From the NCBI GenBank assembly GCA_938002965.1, contig CALKZY010000028.1, forward strand, positions 1-64,000: 64,000 bases of DNA, read 5' to 3'. This document shows, piece after piece, positions 50,418 to 60,095 of the stretch. Positions within the stretch are counted from its first letter, which is position 1. Every line of letters starts with the position of its first letter. The notes beneath the pieces are model-generated. The model was given only the letters and a program-made list of their open reading frames with translations. It had not been told where the DNA came from and did no database searches. The DNA comes from an uncultured Acidimicrobiales bacterium (GTDB lineage Bacteria; Actinomycetota; Acidimicrobiia; Acidimicrobiales; SZUA-35). A program made the translations under genes and the position numbers.

Positions 50418-52892
50418 TCAGTCGCCGGCGATGAAGAAACTCCAGGTGCCGTCGGCCTCAATCCCAACGCGGTGTTGGTAGTAGCCGCCGAATGACTGCA
50501 GGTCAGCCAGGAAGGTCGGCCCGTAGAGCTCGGTCAACGCCGTCAGCTCATCGGGAGGTATTCCGCTTCCGTCTTCGGAGTCGTCGATGAAAGCCGATGG
50601 CCAGGAGTACCTGACCTCGCTCTGGCCGCCGTCGTCGAGCTCATCGGCCGCAAAAGGCAAGTTGAGCAACGCAACCAGAAACACCAGGTCGCCACCTCCA
50701 CCGTCCGGCGACAAGTCAAGGTTCTCGGCGAAGGTACCGCCACCGAACGACGTGTTGGTGTTCACGCCAAGCTCGATCAGCCGGTCGAAGTCACAGTTCA
50801 TGGCCGCTTCAAACACCGCTTGGCGAGTGGCGGCCACTGCCTGAGGCAGGTCCGGTTGCTCGGTTAGCGCCCGATCGCTAGCTAGCAGCGGGCAGGCGGT
50901 GACCACGTCGTCGGTTTCCGTTTCAATCGCTTCGATCGTTGACAGATCCTCGGCACTGAGAAGCGTCCACCGACCCAAACCGCCGACAATCACGCCTTGA
51001 TCTGACATCGCGGCCGACGACCAAACCGGCGGAGCGCCCTGGGTCGAAACCTGCCATGGCTCCTCGACTGTCCAGCCGCGTTCGGTATAGGCCCCGTCAA
51101 TGGATTCAGCCGGCCAAACCCGTGCTGTCATCTGACCGGTTACCGGATCAATATGACACACGATGGTGTCGGGTAGCGCCCCGTCGCCAGTTCGCAGACA
51201 GGCCACGCCATCTGGTCCCACGGCCATCGTTCCGGCAGGACTCAACGGCATGAACCACGACTCCAGAATCGGCCCCTCAAAGCCGGCCAGCAGCAGGATC
51301 TCGCCGTGGCCGTGCAGCGGGCTAGACGGCTCGACCTGAGGTCGGCTGTAGACCCAGACACCGTCTGGAGTCCAGCTGAAGTCGATTTCACCACGCTCGA
51401 TGGCATCGAGGTCGATCCTCTTGTCGAGGGGGAGCGCCTGAATGGCTGCTTCGACTTCAGCCATGCTCCCGGGCAAGGCATCGGGCATGTTCCCAGGCAA
51501 GGCATCCACCGCTGCGGGCTCCTCGGACTCTTCATCGACAGGGCCCTCGGTCGCTTCCTCCTCACCAGGCACGAACGGTGGAACCCAGCGAGCGCCATCC
51601 GCTCCACCGTCTACAGCTGGTTGGCCTTGCCCACCCCACACCACCAACTCCTGCCCGGTCCAAACCGCATTGGCGTTGGCGTACCCGGCCAGCGGGCTGT
51701 CGTTGTGCGGGAGGTACAAACCCTCCACCACATGGAACGAGATGGGGACCTCCCCGTTGGGCAACACGGTTAGCCAGTCACCGGCGGCCACGATGGTGGC
51801 GTCAGCGACGTTGTCGACCTCGATGGTTTCCTCGGCCCACTCCACGCCGCCGCGCTCGTCCAACGTGCCGATGTTGACAGCGGTGGTGCCATCGACCGAC
51901 ACGAAGATCACGTGCGCGTCACCGGCGAAGACCCGGAGATCACCGGGCTCGGGAACCCCACTGGGGTCGACCAGAGTTGTCGACTCGCCGGTCTCGCCGT
52001 CGACCCGGAAAATGGAGCCCGATGCCGCCAGGTAGAGGTCGTCGTCGTAGACGGCCAGCCGGTCACCCATGTCTCCGAGCTGAGCCGACTCGATGAGCCA
52101 GGGTTCTACCGAAATCAGGTCTTCTTCAACTACAAGGCCGGAGGCTGCGTCGATCGGGACGGCGACCGGGCCTCGGTTGAGCACACCGATCACCCAAACC
52201 CGATCACGGAGGACAAACAGGGTCGTGGCTCCCCCACCGAACTTGGCCGGTACCTCAATGTCCTGCTCACTACCGTCGACCGGGTTGAACCTGGTGACCT
52301 GTTGCTTGGCCAGAACATAGACCCAACCGTCGTGGTACACACCGTCGGTGCCAGGGTGGCCCCACTCGGGCGCTTCGATCTCGCTCCACGAGTCGGACAC
52401 CGGGTTGTAGGACGCGCCACCAACGATGGCCTCGACGGTGTCGCTCTCAGCCCCGCCCACGTCAATCCGACCGCCCCAGAACAGGGCCTCGGTTCCGGTC
52501 CAAACGCTGACGGCGTGAGCGCGGGTCCGAGTGTCACTCGCCGATAATGACGCCCACCCTTCAAGGCCTTCGGCGCTCCGGGTCAGCTCGTCTACGGTGT
52601 CGAGAGCCTCATCGTCAACGGAGGCTTGGTCTAGCGCTGCTTCGATCTGGTCGGGACTGTCATCGGACAACCACAGCGCTCCGGCCCCGATCAGTAGTAC
52701 ACCGACGGCAGCAGCCGCCAGTTGCAGGTATCTGGGGAGTGCCCTCTGTCGATCAGCGGCGGCTTCGTTCCGGATGCCGTTCATTTCGCTCTCCTCGTCG
52801 ACCGACAGCAAAGCCTCGGCCAAGGCCGGGAGATCGGACCGCAGGCGATTTTCCACTACAGCCAGCTCGTTTTCCATAGAGTCCTCGGTCAT
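50418..52892 (-). CDS. Large membrane-anchored anti-sigma-like beta-propeller protein
   Basis: An 824-residue protein coupled to the ECF sigma gene: its ATG overlaps the sigma stop by four bases. The first about 50 residues are a short cytoplasmic, helical acidic segment that could bind sigma. One membrane helix (about 55-76) is followed by an about 730-residue extracytoplasmic region with repeated kelch/beta-propeller-like motifs (VWTGTEALFWGG; VWTGQELVVWGG; VYHDGWVYV) and a C-terminal domain (about 690-824) with Cys residues. The position matches anti-sigma factors, but no zinc-binding His-x3-Cys-x2-Cys motif is visible. The propeller may sense an extracellular ligand. Confidence 0.8.
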   Translation of the reverse strand: MTEDSMENELAVVENRLRSDLPALAEALLSVDEESEMNGIRNEAAADRQRALPRYLQLAAAAVGVLLIGAGALWLSDDSPDQIEAALDQASVDDEALDTVDELTRSAEGLEGWASLSASDTRTRAHAVSVWTGTEALFWGGRIDVGGAESDTVEAIVGGASYNPVSDSWSEIEAPEWGHPGTDGVYHDGWVYVLAKQQVTRFNPVDGSEQDIEVPAKFGGGATTLFVLRDRVWVIGVLNRGPVAVPIDAASGLVVEEDLISVEPWLIESAQLGDMGDRLAVYDDDLYLAASGSIFRVDGETGESTTLVDPSGVPEPGDLRVFAGDAHVIFVSVDGTTAVNIGTLDERGGVEWAEETIEVDNVADATIVAAGDWLTVLPNGEVPISFHVVEGLYLPHNDSPLAGYANANAVWTGQELVVWGGQGQPAVDGGADGARWVPPFVPGEEEATEGPVDEESEEPAAVDALPGNMPDALPGSMAEVEAAIQALPLDKRIDLDAIERGEIDFSWTPDGVWVYSRPQVEPSSPLHGHGEILLLAGFEGPILESWFMPLSPAGTMAVGPDGVACLRTGDGALPDTIVCHIDPVTGQMTARVWPAESIDGAYTERGWTVEEPWQVSTQGAPPVWSSAAMSDQGVIVGGLGRWTLLSAEDLSTIEAIETETDDVVTACPLLASDRALTEQPDLPQAVAATRQAVFEAAMNCDFDRLIELGVNTNTSFGGGTFAENLDLSPDGGGGDLVFLVALLNLPFAADELDDGGQSEVRYSWPSAFIDDSEDGSGIPPDELTALTELYGPTFLADLQSFGGYYQHRVGIEADGTWSFFIAGD

Positions 52893-53443
52893 TGCTGAAC
52901 TCCTGTCGATCGATGATCGTTCGGGGTGGGCGGGCCCAACTCGGCTCGAAGCGCCTTGAGGGCCCGGTGCGAAATAGTTCGAACAGTGGTGGAACTGATG
53001 CCGAGGATGTCGGCGATCTCGGCGTCGGGGAGGTCGGCGAAGTAGCGCAGGACGACCACCGTCCTCGGGCGTTCGTCCAACATGGCCAAGGCTTCTCGCA
53101 GCTCAACCAGGTGGGTGGGCATCTGAGCGGTCATGGCGGCGTCGACCCGGCTGGCTCGGTGATGACGATCAACCACCTTCTGATGGCGCATTCGAGACCG
53201 ACAACCGTTTACTACACAAGTTCGCAAGTAGGCACCGGGTCGATCGAGGCTGTCGAAGCGATGATCGACCTTGACGAAGGCGTCGTGCACGATGTCCTCG
53301 GCTTCGAACGATGAACCGAGCATGAGCGTGGCCAAGCGCAGCATCGGTCGATGCTCGGCGGCGTACAAGCCGTCGATGGTGGCCGAAGATTGGCCTGTAC
53401 CGGCTATCGGGCCGGGTCTCACAAACCGGTGAACGTCTCCCAT
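52889..53443 (-). CDS. ECF RNA polymerase sigma factor
   Basis: A 184-residue extracytoplasmic-function sigma factor. Region 2 covers about 33-98, with the LATLMLGSSFEAEDIVHDAFVKVDHRFDSLDRPGAYLRTCVVNGCR segment including the core-binding and -10 contact helices. Region 4 (about 120-170) contains LDERPRTVVVLRYFADLPDAEIADILGISSTTVRTISHRALKALR. The sequence is close to the SigE-family ECF group of actinobacteria. The start at 53443 follows AAGGGG. It is translationally coupled to the large anti-sigma-like gene (50418-52892). Confidence 0.93.
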   Translation of the reverse strand: MGDVHRFVRPGPIAGTGQSSATIDGLYAAEHRPMLRLATLMLGSSFEAEDIVHDAFVKVDHRFDSLDRPGAYLRTCVVNGCRSRMRHQKVVDRHHRASRVDAAMTAQMPTHLVELREALAMLDERPRTVVVLRYFADLPDAEIADILGISSTTVRTISHRALKALRAELGPPTPNDHRSTGVQQ

Positions 53444-53516
53444 TGCCCCTTCGACTCCCAACCCGGGCGATTTGTTCCTGACCAACTCAAGTATTTCACC
53501 CGCCCGGTCCCGGCTC

Positions 53517-53522
53517 TACCAT
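53517..53522 (+). promoter_or_regulatory. -10 box of a leaderless amidase promoter
   Basis: TACCAT with a 7-nt gap before the ATG at 53530. The ECF sigma gene is divergent from this promoter. No ribosome binding site precedes the ATG. Confidence 0.45.
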
Positions 53523-53529
53523 CAATCCA

Positions 53530-54969
53530 ATGTCGTTTGCTGAGTTTGATGACCTGACATTGGCATCGGCCGCTGATCAGGCGGCGGCGATACGCAACGG
53601 TGAGGTGTCCTCGGTTGAGATGCTCGACGCCTGTATTGAGCGCTACACCCGGCACAACTCCGCCATCAACGCCGTGGTGGTGGAGCGCATCGACCAAGCA
53701 CGACAGCGATCCAGCGACCTCGATGAGCTGCAGGCCAGCCACGATCCGGACCAACTGGGATCGCTACACGGCGTACCGATGACCATCAAAGACGTCATCG
53801 ACTGGGTTGGCACCCCATCCACTTGGGGTGACCCGGCCGCCGCCACCTACCACCCGGAACGCAACGCCGTGCTACTCAACCGCTTGCTTGACGCCGGGGC
53901 AGTGGTCTGGGGCAAGACCAACGTGCCACTTCAGTTGGCCGACTGGCAATCGTTCAACGACATCTACGGCCGCTCAAACAACCCGTGGGACCTCAACCGC
54001 ACACCCGGCGGCTCATCCGGTGGTTCGGCCGCCGCGTTGGCCACCGGCATGGCCGCGCTGGAGATCGGCAGCGACATCGGCGGTTCTATTCGGTTCCCGG
54101 CCCACTACTGCGGTGTGTTTGGGCACAAGCCGACCTTCAGCGTCGTACCCAGCCGAGGCCACAACTACCCCGGGCAGGAGGGAGAGGTCGACATCAACGT
54201 ATGCGGCCCGCTGGCCCGGACCGCCGATGATCTCGCTCTATGCATGAACATCATCGCTGATGCGGGCCTGGCTGAAGACCATCGCCGGGCGCCGGAGGAG
54301 TTCACCGTCGGCGTGATGCTCGAAAACCCCATGGGCGACCAGGACGATCAGTTGACGTCTGTACTGTCAGACGCAGTCGATCGGCTGGTAGCGGCCGGGG
54401 TGAAGGTTGCCGAACCACCCATCGAAATCGATCATGTCGCCGCCCAAGACCTGTACGGCAAGCTTGTACGTGCCGCCACCGCCACCCTGGATCTGCAGCC
54501 CGACGACTATGTGCACGCTGCCCGCTATGAGCAAGGCGATCGGGACTATCAGGCCATCGGCAGTCGAGGAGTTCTGCTGCCGCACGTCGAGTGGATTGAG
54601 CTACACAATCAACGCCAGCGACTTCGGGACCAGTGGGCCGACTACTTCACCGCCGTGGACGTATTGCTGTGTCCACCGTCAGCCTCGGCCGCACCGTACC
54701 ACGAAACCGATGTGCCCTTTGGCCAACAGAGCATCGTCGTCAACGGGCGCTCGGTCTCCATCATCGAACAGTGGCTGTGGGCCGGTATTGCCTCGGGCCC
54801 CTATCTGCCCGCAACCGTGGCCCCGGTTGGGCTGACGGCCGGTGGACTACCCGTCGGCATCCAAATCATGGGACCGGAACGAGCCGACCACACAACGATC
54901 GCTTTCGCCGCCGTGGTAGAGCAAACCGTCGGTGGCTTCACACCTCCCCCGATGATCGCTCAGGCCTGA
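53530..54969 (+). CDS. Amidase-signature-family hydrolase
   Basis: A 479-residue amidase-signature hydrolase. The Ser-cis-Ser-Lys triad is visible: Lys in MTIKDVIDW (near residue 86), the Gly/Ser-rich GGSSGGSAAALATGMAALEIGSDIGGSIR block supplying both Ser residues (about 160-188). It is followed by the PAHYCGVFGHKPT segment typical of the family. It could act on aliphatic or aromatic amides; it is not GatA, as GatB and GatC are absent and length and sequence fit free amidases. It is convergent with the DUF2071 gene, overlapping its end by 10 bp. Confidence 0.93.
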   Translation: MSFAEFDDLTLASAADQAAAIRNGEVSSVEMLDACIERYTRHNSAINAVVVERIDQARQRSSDLDELQASHDPDQLGSLHGVPMTIKDVIDWVGTPSTWGDPAAATYHPERNAVLLNRLLDAGAVVWGKTNVPLQLADWQSFNDIYGRSNNPWDLNRTPGGSSGGSAAALATGMAALEIGSDIGGSIRFPAHYCGVFGHKPTFSVVPSRGHNYPGQEGEVDINVCGPLARTADDLALCMNIIADAGLAEDHRRAPEEFTVGVMLENPMGDQDDQLTSVLSDAVDRLVAAGVKVAEPPIEIDHVAAQDLYGKLVRAATATLDLQPDDYVHAARYEQGDRDYQAIGSRGVLLPHVEWIELHNQRQRLRDQWADYFTAVDVLLCPPSASAAPYHETDVPFGQQSIVVNGRSVSIIEQWLWAGIASGPYLPATVAPVGLTAGGLPVGIQIMGPERADHTTIAFAAVVEQTVGGFTPPPMIAQA

Positions 54970-55778
54970 AGTTTCCGCAGAGCCCCGATTCTCACTTCGA
55001 CGCCGGGGGACCAGTGGCAAACGGGGGTGCGGTCGGGCTGCGGCAGCCCACTGGCGGCCACTAACTGGTCATCCAGTTCCATCACCTCGGCCCGATGCAA
55101 CGGCCACGGTTCATGCCAAGCCAGCGCATAACGAAGACCACCGGGGTATGCGCTGTACAGCCGCCATCGGGCCGACAGATAATTCTCGAACGACGTGACG
55201 TCGTCTTCGGCAATGGCATCACCGATTCGTATTCGAACCGTCGAGCGGGCGTCAGGTACGGCCACCTTTCGGCCAAGCCGGTCTCCGTTGGGCCAACGCC
55301 GATGACAGCGATACTCCACCTCGTTGCCGTTGCGGTCGAAGCTCATCTTCGACCAGTAGTAGGGCAGGCGGAATCCTTGCCGAGCGGCGACCACAGGCGG
55401 GAGCTTGGCGGCGTCAAGCGATAGGAACCACACTCCCGTGGTGCCATCCGGCGCGGTCACGTAGGTCCGGACGTTGGTCTCGCAAAAGCGCGAGACACCC
55501 GGGACGGCCGGCACCTTGGGGAGGCGCACTTCCATCATGAACGGCACCAAGCCGACCCACGCCCTAGGACCATTTCCACTGCCGTCGTCAAAGGTTTCGA
55601 CCTTTAGGCCGTCGGGCAACAACGCCTGTACCACCTCAGGTGGGTAGGACCAGTGCAAGAACGTCAGCAGGTCCCAGCGGTGCATCATGATCGGCCATTG
55701 CACCTCAATCGGGCTCGTCGGCTCATAGACCGACGTGCCTGCCTGCCAGGGCAGCTCTTCATCCACGGATCGAATCAT
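54960..55778 (-). CDS. DUF2071 (YqjF-like) protein, copy 1
   Basis: A 272-residue DUF2071 protein. The pattern LTFLHWSYPPEVVQALLPDGLKVETFDG, WVGLVPFMMEVRLP, CETNVRTYV and the LPYYWSKM segment define the family. It resembles the acetoacetate-decarboxylase-like fold, but the active-site Lys is not confirmed. A paralogue occurs at 61585-62379 with the same order of motifs. The function of the family is unknown. The gene is convergent with the amidase; a possible promoter lies in 55779-55840. Confidence 0.87.
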   Translation of the reverse strand: MIRSVDEELPWQAGTSVYEPTSPIEVQWPIMMHRWDLLTFLHWSYPPEVVQALLPDGLKVETFDDGSGNGPRAWVGLVPFMMEVRLPKVPAVPGVSRFCETNVRTYVTAPDGTTGVWFLSLDAAKLPPVVAARQGFRLPYYWSKMSFDRNGNEVEYRCHRRWPNGDRLGRKVAVPDARSTVRIRIGDAIAEDDVTSFENYLSARWRLYSAYPGGLRYALAWHEPWPLHRAEVMELDDQLVAASGLPQPDRTPVCHWSPGVEVRIGALRKLQA

Positions 55779-55991
55779 ACGTATGTATGATATCCCGCCG
55801 AGCCCCGAAATGCCAGGCAGCGAAACAAGCAGCAGTCACCGGCATGTCGCCAGTACTCGTGGTCGACGACGACTACCGAGTTGCCTCGAGCCTTGCCGTC
55901 GGAGAACAGCTCGATGAACTCGCGACCTTTACCGCCTCGGCGGGCGTCTAGTCGGCTGATTGGACTCGAACCGCCTCGGGCGCCAAAAGTA

Positions 55992-56019
55992 ACCCGGGAC
56001 CCCATATGGGGTCCCGGGT
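55992..56019 (-). terminator. 28-bp perfect palindrome, terminator hairpin
   Basis: A perfect 28-bp palindrome (14-bp arms) lies 54 bp after the stop of the SGNH hydrolase gene. On the minus strand it is followed by a short T-rich stretch (TACTTTTGG). It fits a strong rho-independent terminator for that gene. Confidence 0.7.
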
Positions 56020-56073
56020 CTGGCTGGTGGGAAGTCCGATTTCGAGCACCACAGCGCCCGATAGTTGAAGCCG

Positions 56074-57261
56074 CTAACCGGCGGTCAAGCTCATTACCGA
56101 AGGACCGTTGCCGGCAACGTTGTCGCAGTCGTAGCTACCCGGGGCGGAGTTGAACAGCAAGCCCAAGCAAGTGCCGGTGGCCTGTTGGCCGAGAGCATTG
56201 GGGTGCATTGACTCCTGGGCCACCCCCTGGGTCAAACCGGTCACTAGGAAGCGTGCCCACTCGGCGTCGGAACCCGAACCCTGAGCGGTGCTGGTGGCGC
56301 ACACCTCACGGTCTTCAAGCTGGTCTTGCAGGTCGAGGAACTCAACACCCTTGGAGGCAGCCACCGAAGCGAGGTTGGCCGAGATCTGCGGCACCAGGGA
56401 ATCCCGGGCCCAGTTGGCGTCAACGTTCCAGAACGGGCAGCCGCCGGTGTTCGTGCGGGACCAGCCACTCTCGCTGTAGCGGAACTCGCTGCCCCGAGGA
56501 ATGGGCGACGGATAGCTCTGCAGCACCAGGCGGTAGCTGTCGTCGGCCTGTCCGGCATCACTCATGACCGCTCGAATCTCGTCGATTGCCTTGGCCACGC
56601 CAGCCATGGCGCCAGGCATCGCGGAGTCGATGCTGGACTGACCTGATTGATTGCAGGTGTTCTGCCACCACGACGGGCTGGTGTTGTAGCGGACGGTGCA
56701 GTCAACGATGATGTCAGCGAAGCCGAGGTCATTTCCACCGATGGACAACACGATCATTTCCACATCGTGACCGGCAGCCACACCAGCCAATTGGTCGGCC
56801 TGAGGGGCCTCACCTTTAAACGAAACGCCACCGTTGGATGCTCGATGAACGTTGGCAGCAATGGCGCCCGAACAGGCCAGATTGATCTTGGCGTCAACGC
56901 CGATTCCGTTGGTCAACACCTCGGATACGTCGGAACGATGACAGCCGCCGACAGTGTTGCCATAGACACGGGAGGCGTCCCAGTACCAGACGCCCTTGCG
57001 CTTGTACGCGGCACGGTCGGTGCCGCCACGGTTGCCTTCGGCGGTGGCCCAGTTTCCGTGCCAACGCCCGGCTTCACCGGAGATGTAGCTGTCACCAAGG
57101 GTGACGATGGCGGTCGGCTGGGCGGTTTCGCCGCCTCCCCCGCCGCCTTTGCCACCTTTACCTTCGGGAGGTGCGGCAGAGGCTACGCCAACCCCAAAGG
57201 CAGTGCTGGCTAACGTTGTTATCAGAATGGCAGCGAAAAAGGTCGCCAGTTTACGCATCAT
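56074..57261 (-). CDS. Secreted SGNH/GDSL hydrolase
   Basis: A 395-residue exported hydrolase. The signal peptide is residues 1-29 (MMRKLATFFAAILITTLAST..., ending ASAA), followed by a Gly-rich spacer (about 33-45). SGNH blocks: GDSYISGE with nucleophile Ser57 (block I), an IGGND block (block III, Asn), and SMHPNALGQ (block V, His). Four to six Cys residues are scattered as expected for an exported disulfide-containing enzyme. It is an esterase or lipase of unknown substrate, possibly acting on cell-envelope polymers or plant/algal material. Confidence 0.93.
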   Translation of the reverse strand: MMRKLATFFAAILITTLASTAFGVGVASAAPPEGKGGKGGGGGGETAQPTAIVTLGDSYISGEAGRWHGNWATAEGNRGGTDRAAYKRKGVWYWDASRVYGNTVGGCHRSDVSEVLTNGIGVDAKINLACSGAIAANVHRASNGGVSFKGEAPQADQLAGVAAGHDVEMIVLSIGGNDLGFADIIVDCTVRYNTSPSWWQNTCNQSGQSSIDSAMPGAMAGVAKAIDEIRAVMSDAGQADDSYRLVLQSYPSPIPRGSEFRYSESGWSRTNTGGCPFWNVDANWARDSLVPQISANLASVAASKGVEFLDLQDQLEDREVCATSTAQGSGSDAEWARFLVTGLTQGVAQESMHPNALGQQATGTCLGLLFNSAPGSYDCDNVAGNGPSVMSLTAG

Positions 57262-57401
57262 CTTGATCCCCTTCGATTGCGGCGGTGGTTACGGGCCAGT
57301 GTCGCCTACTACTTACCAGGCCCTATAGCGAATTATTACCGATGGGTAACTATCTGTCAAGTTGGGAATGAAAGACGCATGGGCCGACCGCAAGTCGCGA
57401 A

Positions 57402-58334
57402 TCAGCTCAAGGATTTCCGTACCATTCCAGCCAGTTCAATCGACTCCAATGCCATTGGTTGTTCCACATTCATGATTCGAATGACGATGTCGTCCGCACC
57501 GGCGGCAACCAATTCAGCAAACCGTTCGACCACACGCTCCACCCCACCGAAGACCAGCTGGCTCTCACCCAGACCGCGATAACCAGCGGCAATCATGTCA
57601 CGCCCAAGACGCACAGCTTCGGAGTCATTAGGCCGAATGAGGATGTCACGGCGAAGCGCCACCCGTGGTTTTGTTCCGTACTCGCCGCACAGATCCTGAT
57701 ACCGAGTGGCGGCTTCGGCCAACTCCTCGGTAGCCAGACCAGGTGGGGCGTACCAGGCGTCGCCTTCACGGGCCGCCCGCCGAAGCGGCACATCACCGGT
57801 TCCGGACCCGATCCACCACTCCACCGGCCGAGGGGGTCGAGGCGAGATAGAGGCACCGCTGACTGTAAGCATGTCACTGTCAGCCACCCCACCGGCGAGA
57901 AGCGTTTTGATCACCTTGATGGACTCATCGGTGTGGCGACCTCGCTCGGCCATTCGAGCACCCATGGCGGCGAAGTCAGCCTCACCCCAACCGATACCGG
58001 TTTGCAAAATGAACGGGGCATTTGTCATCGCCGCCAGCGTGCCAACCTGCTCAGCCACCAGAACCGGGTTCCACAGCGGCAACAAGAACAGCGAACCAAT
58101 AGGACGATCAGCAGGCCAGTCAGCCATGATGCGACCGATCATCGGGACGTTCTGCACGTAGTTGGCGTGAGGGCCATTGGAATGGTGATCACCCAGGCTG
58201 ATGTGGTCGAGCCCAGCATCAGCAGCTGCTTTGGCCCGGGCCAAGGCGTTGGCCACCGCAACTGTCGGGCCGACCCCCGCGTACCTGCTTGTGATACTGA
58301 TCCCAATACCCATGCCGGTCAGGTTAGGCGGCAT
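57402..58334 (-). CDS. Luciferase-like (F420-dependent type) oxidoreductase
   Basis: A 310-residue luciferase-like monooxygenase-superfamily protein. It starts with MGIGISITSRYAGVGPTV and continues with LDHISLGDHHSNGPHANYVQNVPMIGRIMADWPADRPIGSLFLLPLWNPVLVAEQVGTLAAM, the standard TIM-barrel LLM pattern. The WWIGSGTGDVPLRRAAREGDAW segment is the F420-binding type loop. The cofactor is inferred to be F420 because this is common in actinobacteria. The start may be 58334 or 58313. Substrate unknown. Confidence 0.87.
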   Translation of the reverse strand: MPPNLTGMGIGISITSRYAGVGPTVAVANALARAKAAADAGLDHISLGDHHSNGPHANYVQNVPMIGRIMADWPADRPIGSLFLLPLWNPVLVAEQVGTLAAMTNAPFILQTGIGWGEADFAAMGARMAERGRHTDESIKVIKTLLAGGVADSDMLTVSGASISPRPPRPVEWWIGSGTGDVPLRRAAREGDAWYAPPGLATEELAEAATRYQDLCGEYGTKPRVALRRDILIRPNDSEAVRLGRDMIAAGYRGLGESQLVFGGVERVVERFAELVAAGADDIVIRIMNVEQPMALESIELAGMVRKSLS

Positions 58335-58528
58335 CCACTCGCCCAACCAGTGCGCAACAATGTCGAGATTGGCAGTGGGCTAGGATGGCTGTGAGCGCTA
58401 CAGTGCGCCGCCAGTTCGCGGAAAGAGCAAAGCTCAACTGCACGATCGGCATCTGATCGAAATCGAGAACGCACCAACCTCTTTCGGCTCGGCTATGCGA
58501 ACGACGGGCACTCACGAAAGGGACAATT

Positions 58529-60088
58529 GTGTCTGCACCCCCACCAAACTCAGTGCCGCTACCAGAAGATCCGTCGCTGGGGCATCTCAAAAACCAGGCA
58601 AAGCTCGTTCGAGACCTGGTCCGGTCCGGCGACGACGGCGCACTCGAACTCATCGACCAGTATCACCTGCGTTTGACCGCCGAACAGTTGACCGCGCCCA
58701 GCGGCTCAGACCGTTTCAAACTCACCGAAGCCCAGCTGACCCTGGCCCGCATGTACGGATTCGACAGTTGGAACAAGCTCCGTGAGTACCTCGACACCAT
58801 CGGGGATCTAAGTCATCGACCGATGACTGAACAAGGCGTCGATGTAGCCGACGAACCGTTCGTGTCGGTGGCCTGCCTCAACTACGCCGAGCAAGGACCG
58901 AGCCCTGCTGACCGGCTGGAATTGGCCCACGCCATGTTGGTCAACGACCCGACGCTGGCCGACGGCTCGATCGAAGCCGTGGCCACCGTCGGCGATCACG
59001 CTCGGCTGGCCGCCATCCTCGATGAACAACCAGATCGGGTCAATCAACCGTGCGGTCCCAACGGCTGGGCACCAATTCTGTACGCCACCTACTCCCGCAT
59101 CGACCCGGCTCGGCTGGCATCACACGAGACCCTCAGCCAGCAGGCCGCCCAGTGGTCAGCGACCGAAACCGTGCGAGTGCTCCTCAAGCGAGGCGCTAAT
59201 GCCAACGCCGGGTTCCTTTGGCGGGGCCTGGTCCCACCGTTCACCGCTCTCACCGGCGCCTTCGGGGGAGGTGAGAGCCACCAGTCATGGCACAACCAAC
59301 GCCTTGAACTGGCTCGCACGCTGCTTGAGGCCGGGGCCGATCCAAACGACGGCCAGGCCTTGTACAACAACGGACTAGGCGGCCAAAACCACGACGACCC
59401 AGCCCACCTCGAACTGCTGGTGGACTACGGACTGGGAACCTCACAGAACGGCCCGTGGTACGAGCGACTCGGCGGCCGGCTGCGCGACCCGGCCGAGTTG
59501 CTCTACGACGACATGGAAGCCGCCGCCCGAAGGGGGCGCCCACGAATCATGGCGTTCCTTCTCGGCCTGGGTATGAACGTCGATCGGCCAGTCGGTCGTT
59601 CCCAGATGACCCCGGCCCGGATCGCGGCCGAAGAAGGCCACCAAGACGTATTGGACGTGCTGGCAGCCGCCGGAGTCGATGTGTCAATGAATCCGGCCGA
59701 ACAGTTTCTGGCACTGGTTCGCCAAGGCGAGGCACAAGCGATCGGCCCGTTCCTGGAACGAAACCCGGGAATGGCCGAACAGATGCTGACTCGCTACCCA
59801 GCGGTGATCGGCACCCTCACCGCCGACCACGAGGACATGTTGGTAACCCTGATCGAAATGGGTTTCGATATCAACGCCCGCGACGGTGGCGTCAACACGC
59901 CGCTGCACAGCGCAGCCGAAAACAACGACGTTCCGCTGGCTCGTCTCCTCATCAAGCACGGGGCCGACCCCGACATCAGAGACACGATGTTCGAGGCTAC
60001 ACCGTGGGGGTGGGCCAACCATTTTGGCCACACGGACGCCGCCGCCTACCTGCACCCTCTCACAGCCGACACTGGTGATCGTAATTGA
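58529..60088 (+). CDS. Ankyrin-repeat protein
   Basis: A 519-residue protein of ankyrin repeats. The N-terminal segment (about 1-90, PLPEDPSLGHLKNQAKLVRDLVRSGDDGALELI and LTLARMYGFDSWNKLREYL) is a region often placed before ankyrin domains in bacterial proteins. At least six ankyrin-like repeats follow, for example WSATETVRVLLKRGANANAG, LLEAGADPNDGQALY and NTPLHSAAENNDVPLARLLIKHGADPDIRD. There is no signal peptide, so it is probably a cytoplasmic protein-protein interaction scaffold. GTG start after AAAGGGA. The target is unknown. Confidence 0.9.
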   Translation: MSAPPPNSVPLPEDPSLGHLKNQAKLVRDLVRSGDDGALELIDQYHLRLTAEQLTAPSGSDRFKLTEAQLTLARMYGFDSWNKLREYLDTIGDLSHRPMTEQGVDVADEPFVSVACLNYAEQGPSPADRLELAHAMLVNDPTLADGSIEAVATVGDHARLAAILDEQPDRVNQPCGPNGWAPILYATYSRIDPARLASHETLSQQAAQWSATETVRVLLKRGANANAGFLWRGLVPPFTALTGAFGGGESHQSWHNQRLELARTLLEAGADPNDGQALYNNGLGGQNHDDPAHLELLVDYGLGTSQNGPWYERLGGRLRDPAELLYDDMEAAARRGRPRIMAFLLGLGMNVDRPVGRSQMTPARIAAEEGHQDVLDVLAAAGVDVSMNPAEQFLALVRQGEAQAIGPFLERNPGMAEQMLTRYPAVIGTLTADHEDMLVTLIEMGFDINARDGGVNTPLHSAAENNDVPLARLLIKHGADPDIRDTMFEATPWGWANHFGHTDAAAYLHPLTADTGDRN

Positions 60089-60095
60089 GTCGGCG

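Noticed and set aside
55844..55951. 36-codon frame starting MSPVLVVDDDYRVAS, like the start of a response regulator
   Set aside because: Only about 15 residues resemble a receiver domain, the rest does not, and there is no ribosome binding site. Too weak to call a gene or pseudogene.
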